Below are positions 4,650 through 6,172 of a stretch of 6,172 bases of DNA, in pieces. A program made the translations under genes and the position numbers. Numbering within the stretch: the stretch's first letter is position 1; every line of letters begins with the position of its first letter. Source of the DNA: Ruminococcus sp. UBA3800 (GTDB taxonomy: Bacteria; Bacillota; Clostridia; Oscillospirales; Ruminococcaceae); contig DFEO01000024.1 of the NCBI GenBank assembly GCA_002368715.1, positions 1 to 6,172 of the forward strand. The letters are read 5' to 3'. The notes under the pieces were generated by a model, which was not told the DNA's origin, did not search any database, and worked only from the letters and a program-made list of their open reading frames with translations.

Positions 4650-4653
4650 AACT

Positions 4654-5196
4654 ATGGATACCGGATCTCAGGTCACGTTCCGCTGCCGTTATTGCGGCGG
4701 AGAAGCTGTCAGGAATAAGAATACTTATTTTGCGTTATGCCCTTACTGCGGTATGCAGGTGGGCTTTGACGAGCTGAAGGAAGAGGCTCAGGTCGAGTTT
4801 TACCGTCAGAGAGCTCAGGACCTTGAGCAGAGCAGTCAGGGCTATTTTGCCAACCGTGACAAACTCAAGGCATGGCTGAAACTGAGAAACAGGTTTTACA
4901 TATTTATATTCGTCATGCACTTTTTTGCGTGGCTGCTGATCGGATATGACGCCCAGACCGAGCAGGAAACTCATATGTGGCTGGGTATGATATGTCTGAT
5001 ATTTGCGCTGGTCGTGGGGGGCGTCTTCCTGCCGCTTATGGCGATGGACTATCCCGAGTTCAACATCCTGACGGGACAGGTGGAAAAGGGACGCAAGGGG
5101 AAAATGGCATTGAAGCTTATAGGGACCTGTCTGCTCCTTTGTGTGGGATCTGTGATCCTTGCGTTCGTCGTGATCGCGATATTCAGCGTCATCTGA
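4654..5196 (+). CDS. Small zinc-ribbon protein with three membrane segments
   Basis: The function is not recognised. The 180-residue product opens with a zinc ribbon: C11-x2-C14 and C29-x2-C32 (CRYCGG, CPYCGM). A charged, probably helical segment follows (about 38-80, rich in E, Q, R and K). Three hydrophobic segments lie at about 81-97, 109-130 and 152-178. The loop between the second and third is basic (EKGRKGK at 144-150), which would place it in the cytoplasm by the positive-inside rule. With the basic stretch before the first helix also inside, the zinc ribbon would face the cytoplasm. Such proteins are common in Firmicutes and mostly uncharacterised. It has its own promoter, is divergent from the lipoprotein gene and converges on the permease gene. 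An alternative start at 4639 adds five residues. It resembles the 487-residue protein at 508-1971 only in the ribbon-plus-membrane plan. Confidence 0.9.
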   Translation: MDTGSQVTFRCRYCGGEAVRNKNTYFALCPYCGMQVGFDELKEEAQVEFYRQRAQDLEQSSQGYFANRDKLKAWLKLRNRFYIFIFVMHFFAWLLIGYDAQTEQETHMWLGMICLIFALVVGGVFLPLMAMDYPEFNILTGQVEKGRKGKMALKLIGTCLLLCVGSVILAFVVIAIFSVI

Positions 5197-5216
5197 GGAC
5201 GCTCTTCTGAAAAAGA

Positions 5217-5258
5217 CATAGCCCCTGCTCTTTCCTGTGGGAAATGGCAGGGGCTATG
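5217..5258. terminator. Long bidirectional terminator hairpin between convergent genes
   Basis: Perfect 12-base arms CATAGCCCCTGC (5217-5228) and GCAGGGGCTATG (5247-5258) enclose an inner TTTCC/GGAAA stem with a TGTG loop across a small internal loop. On the minus strand the stem is followed by TCTTTTTC, a fair U-tract, so it should end the permease transcript. On the plus strand ATCTTTC is weaker but may still stop the zinc-ribbon transcript, whose gene ends at 5196. Confidence 0.85.
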
Positions 5259-5266
5259 ATCTTTCA

Positions 5267-5299
5267 CAGGATGTCTGCTTCTGTCAGACAGATATCCTG
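5267..5299 (-). other. Second hairpin directly after the permease stop codon
   Basis: CAGGAT (5267-5272) pairs with ATCCTG (5294-5299), and GTCTG (5273-5277) with CAGAC (5285-5289), leaving a 4-base bulge (AGAT) and a 7-base loop. It begins five bases after the permease stop (5305-5307) and precedes the main terminator on the minus strand. It has no T-tract for that strand; it may stabilise the 3' end or assist termination. Confidence 0.5.
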
Positions 5300-5304
5300 C
5301 TGTT

Positions 5305-6172
5305 TTATTCAACGTTTTTGAGTGCTTCGGACAGCTTGATATGCTTGACCTTTCTTATCAGCAGGAGCGCTATCACAGCATACACCGCAACACTGAGCAG
5401 ACCTGCACGGATAAGGATGAACGGTGAAACACTGAATTCAAAGTATCCTGCGAATGAGCGGAAGATTATCTCGAATGCCTTGCTCAATACAATATATGCC
5501 AGAGGTATGGTGAGAACTATCGAGCCGACAGCCACGATAGTGGTCGAACGGATGTAAAGGCCGTTTATCTCACGGTCGGAATAGCCCAGTATCTTTGTCA
5601 TGGAGATCGACTGCACGTTCTTCTCTATTATGATCTTAGCAAGCAGATAGATGACCAGCGCCGACATAGCTATGCCGAACACAAGGAACACCGATGTCAG
5701 GCTGCTGAAAGAGCGTATCAGCTGGCGTGAGGTCTTTGTAAGATCCGACTCGGTGATGGTCGAGGCTATCAGAATATCGTCGATATCCGACGGCTTTTTG
5801 TCCGAGAATATCACATTGAGCGTTTTCTCGTCCCCGAAAAGCTCATCAAAGCTGTCTGCATCCGCAAATATCGCAAGAGAAGCCGGATAGTCATAAAAGC
5901 CGCCTACCTTCAGCTTGAACGTTTTGCTTGCGTATTGCTGCTTCAATTCGACCGTGTCGCCCTCCGAGAGGCCGTATTTGTCACGGTAGGAGGACGAGAA
6001 GATAAGTCCGTCGGTATCGTGGTCGAAACTGATATAGCGGCTGCCCTTCTTTATCCCGTATACCGGGATATCCTCCTTTACATAGCCCTCGACATCTGAG
6101 GTAAGGTTTATCATCTTTGCCTTTTCGGCTCTTTTATACGAGGTCTCGGCATCGGTCTTGAGGATGCATATG
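5305..6172 (-). CDS. FtsX-family ABC transporter permease, C-terminal part, cut by window edge
   Basis: This is the membrane subunit of an ABC transporter of the FtsX/MacB type, which works with an ATPase partner, not in the window, on lipids, peptides, antibiotics or cell-wall regulation. The frame stays open to the right edge, so the 288 visible residues are a C-terminal fragment and the first visible Met (codon at 6114) is internal. Numbering from the edge, residues 1 to about 150 are an extracytoplasmic domain with beta-strand pattern. Three membrane segments follow at about 158-182, 209-231 and 250-273. Between the first two lies the cytoplasmic loop typical of the family (IIEKNVQSISMTKILGYSDREI, about 181-202, the counterpart of the usual ExxxEIxxLKxLGxxxxxI pattern). 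The protein ends in a short basic tail (RKVKHIKLSEALKNVE). The family is secure; the substrate cannot be told, and the ATPase gene probably lies beyond the window's right end. Confidence 0.92.
   Translation of the reverse strand, partial: ICILKTDAETSYKRAEKAKMINLTSDVEGYVKEDIPVYGIKKGSRYISFDHDTDGLIFSSSYRDKYGLSEGDTVELKQQYASKTFKLKVGGFYDYPASLAIFADADSFDELFGDEKTLNVIFSDKKPSDIDDILIASTITESDLTKTSRQLIRSFSSLTSVFLVFGIAMSALVIYLLAKIIIEKNVQSISMTKILGYSDREINGLYIRSTTIVAVGSIVLTIPLAYIVLSKAFEIIFRSFAGYFEFSVSPFILIRAGLLSVAVYAVIALLLIRKVKHIKLSEALKNVE

Larger units (their letters stand above)
4347..4653. other. Divergent intergenic region between the lipoprotein and the small zinc-ribbon membrane protein
   Basis: This stretch holds no gene. 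From left to right it contains a weak ribosome site for the lipoprotein (minus-strand AAGGTTGG near 4353-4360), two hairpins in the lipoprotein leader (4370-4388 and 4398-4411), the lipoprotein promoter (4430-4458), an AT-rich centre with a second TATAAT on the minus strand (about 4492-4497) lacking a good -35, and the promoter of the plus-strand gene (4554-4582). Confidence 0.75.

Noticed and set aside
4347..4653. Riboswitch in the long lipoprotein leader
   Set aside because: Only two simple hairpins are visible; I see no multi-helix core or known consensus, and no terminator in the sense direction.

Overview
The window looks like chromosomal DNA of an anaerobic, moderate-GC Firmicute, most likely a Ruminococcus or close relative (Oscillospiraceae). 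Three things point that way: a reverse rubrerythrin (NADH peroxidase type) with an N-terminal rubredoxin domain, a lipoprotein with a Ser/Thr/Glu-rich linker typical of ruminococcal surface proteins, and two short zinc-ribbon proteins fused to membrane segments. Strong Shine-Dalgarno sequences and TTGACA/TATAAT promoters also fit. The taxon is inferred from protein style; no 16S or other marker is present.

Layout, left to right. (1) 1-335, minus: N-terminal part of reverse rubrerythrin, cut by the left edge, with its own promoter at 366-394. (2) 508-1971, minus: a 487-residue zinc-ribbon, single-pass membrane protein with a large exported domain whose last ~115 residues look pilin-like. It starts at TTG and has a perfect consensus promoter at 2016-2044. 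(3) 2343-3314, plus: a secreted Ala/Gln/Pro-rich protein with two kinds of tandem repeat and a compact C-terminal domain carrying an EF-hand-like loop, followed by a strong terminator. (4) 3435-4346, minus: a lipoprotein with a low-complexity linker and a beta-rich, possibly carbohydrate-associated domain. (5) 4654-5196, plus: a small zinc-ribbon protein with three membrane segments. (6) 5305-6172, minus: C-terminal half of an FtsX-family ABC transporter permease, cut by the right edge.

Genes 1 to 5 each seem to be separate transcription units (the promoter of gene 6 lies outside the window), and hairpins separate the convergent pairs. Four of those genes share the same promoter design (17-bp spacer plus a TG extended -10). 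The secreted repeat protein is the exception: it has no good promoter of this type, but has a long structured leader and two possible in-frame starts. Apart from the rubrerythrin (peroxide defence), the genes encode envelope or exported proteins of largely unknown function. No mobile element, CRISPR array, tRNA or rRNA was seen. I see no multi-gene system that I could call new with confidence. The most unusual item is the secreted repeat protein at 2343-3314, followed by the zinc-ribbon/pilin-like membrane protein at 508-1971.
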